Shown here piece by piece: positions 63,780 through 64,000 of a stretch of 64,000 nucleotides of DNA. Under the pieces are notes generated by a model. That model worked only from the letters and a program-made list of their open reading frames with translations. It was not told the DNA's origin and did not search any database. A program made the position numbers and the translations under genes. Source of the stretch: Polaromonas sp. (GTDB lineage: Bacteria > Pseudomonadota > Gammaproteobacteria > Burkholderiales > Burkholderiaceae_C); assembly GCF_016185115.1 (NCBI RefSeq), contig NZ_JACPOF010000020.1, positions 372,001 through 436,000 on the forward strand, written 5' to 3'. The first letter of the stretch is position 1, and each line of letters opens with the position of its first letter.

Positions 63780-64000
63780 ATGATGCAGGAAATAACGCTC
63801 TGGCCTCTGGCTGACCGCCGCCGAATCAAGGGCGTTTTCACGGACATCGACGACACGCTGACCACCGATGGCGCCATCACACGCGACGCACTGACTGCGC
63901 TCGGCGAATTGCGCGAGGCCGGTATCCCGGTCATCGCCATTACGGGCCGGCCCGTCGGCTGGAGCGAACCTTTTGCGCAAAGCTGGCCGGTCGAAGCCAT
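63780..64000 (+). CDS. HAD-superfamily phosphatase, 3' truncated by window edge
   Basis: The first 73 codons of a haloacid-dehalogenase-type phosphatase. GVFTDIDDTLTTDGAIT holds the DxDxT catalytic motif (nucleophile and acid/base Asp), and the second motif is IAITGRPVGW, where the Thr binds phosphate. The motif spacing suggests a Cof/HAD-IIB type, such as a sugar-phosphate phosphatase. The ATG at 63780 (or 63783) is preceded by GGGAG. The gene is divergent from the ahcY operon. Its substrate cannot be inferred from this part. Confidence 0.85.
   Translation, partial: MMQEITLWPLADRRRIKGVFTDIDDTLTTDGAITRDALTALGELREAGIPVIAITGRPVGWSEPFAQSWPVEA

Overview
The window looks like chromosomal DNA of a GC-rich betaproteobacterium, most likely Burkholderiales and probably Comamonadaceae (Polaromonas/Rhodoferax/Variovorax-like). 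The basis is the number of Bug/TctC-type solute receptors, the CioAB-type bd oxidase with a GbsR regulator, an S-adenosylhomocysteine (SAH) riboswitch ahead of ahcY, and an interspersed repeat whose type I associate with that family. No phage, CRISPR array, rRNA or tRNA was seen.

Layout. 1-8.8 kb: 3' part of otsA, a nested inverted-repeat island, a ROK kinase, a DUF2905 protein, a MidA-type methyltransferase, then a + strand run of folM-like reductase, folB, ttcA, a lipoprotein, a histidine phosphatase and a D-threonine aldolase-like enzyme. 8.8-13.3 kb: ruvB and ruvA with a YefM/YoeB-type toxin-antitoxin pair between them, phoH-ybeY and dtd. 13.3-19.2 kb: an orphan ModA-like binding protein, a divergent histidine kinase/FixJ-type regulator pair and small exported proteins, with a tandem palindrome that may be the regulator's target. 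19.3-31.4 kb: housekeeping genes (tyrS, M23 peptidase, anmK, erpA, bactofilin, rpsI-rplM, rlmJ), an MFS pump, and an unusual receiver/class III cyclase/Ser-Thr kinase fusion followed by a MITE-like element. 31.4-35.7 kb: cydB-cydA-gbsR with a palindromic operator, and two tandem SRPBCC genes.

36-47 kb holds two facing, paralogous catabolic modules. Each has a flavin monooxygenase, a VOC enzyme, an FAH-family hydrolase, a Bug receptor and an IclR regulator. Similar inverted repeats lie in both promoter regions. 47.1-51.1 kb is a type IIL/IIG-like restriction-modification gene, flanked by direct copies of a roughly 155-170 bp repeat and broken in frame exactly at a run of nine C residues, which suggests phase variation. 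51.1-59.3 kb is a tightly overlapping operon (acyl-adenylate/CoA ligase, VOC enzyme, small unknown, aryl-CoA-type monooxygenase, thioesterase, maleate isomerase, plus Bug receptor and hydrolase) with a divergent TetR regulator. It reads as a CoA-thioester route from an aromatic acid to fumarate. 59.4-64 kb: rlpA, then metF, tlyA and ahcY behind a SAH riboswitch, and the start of a HAD phosphatase.

The most notable items are the C9-tract restriction-modification gene inside direct repeats, the three-domain signalling fusion, the paired catabolic modules, the toxin-antitoxin pair splitting ruvA from ruvB, and the riboswitch with an overlapping competing hairpin. All functions come from reading motifs by eye; no database search was run.
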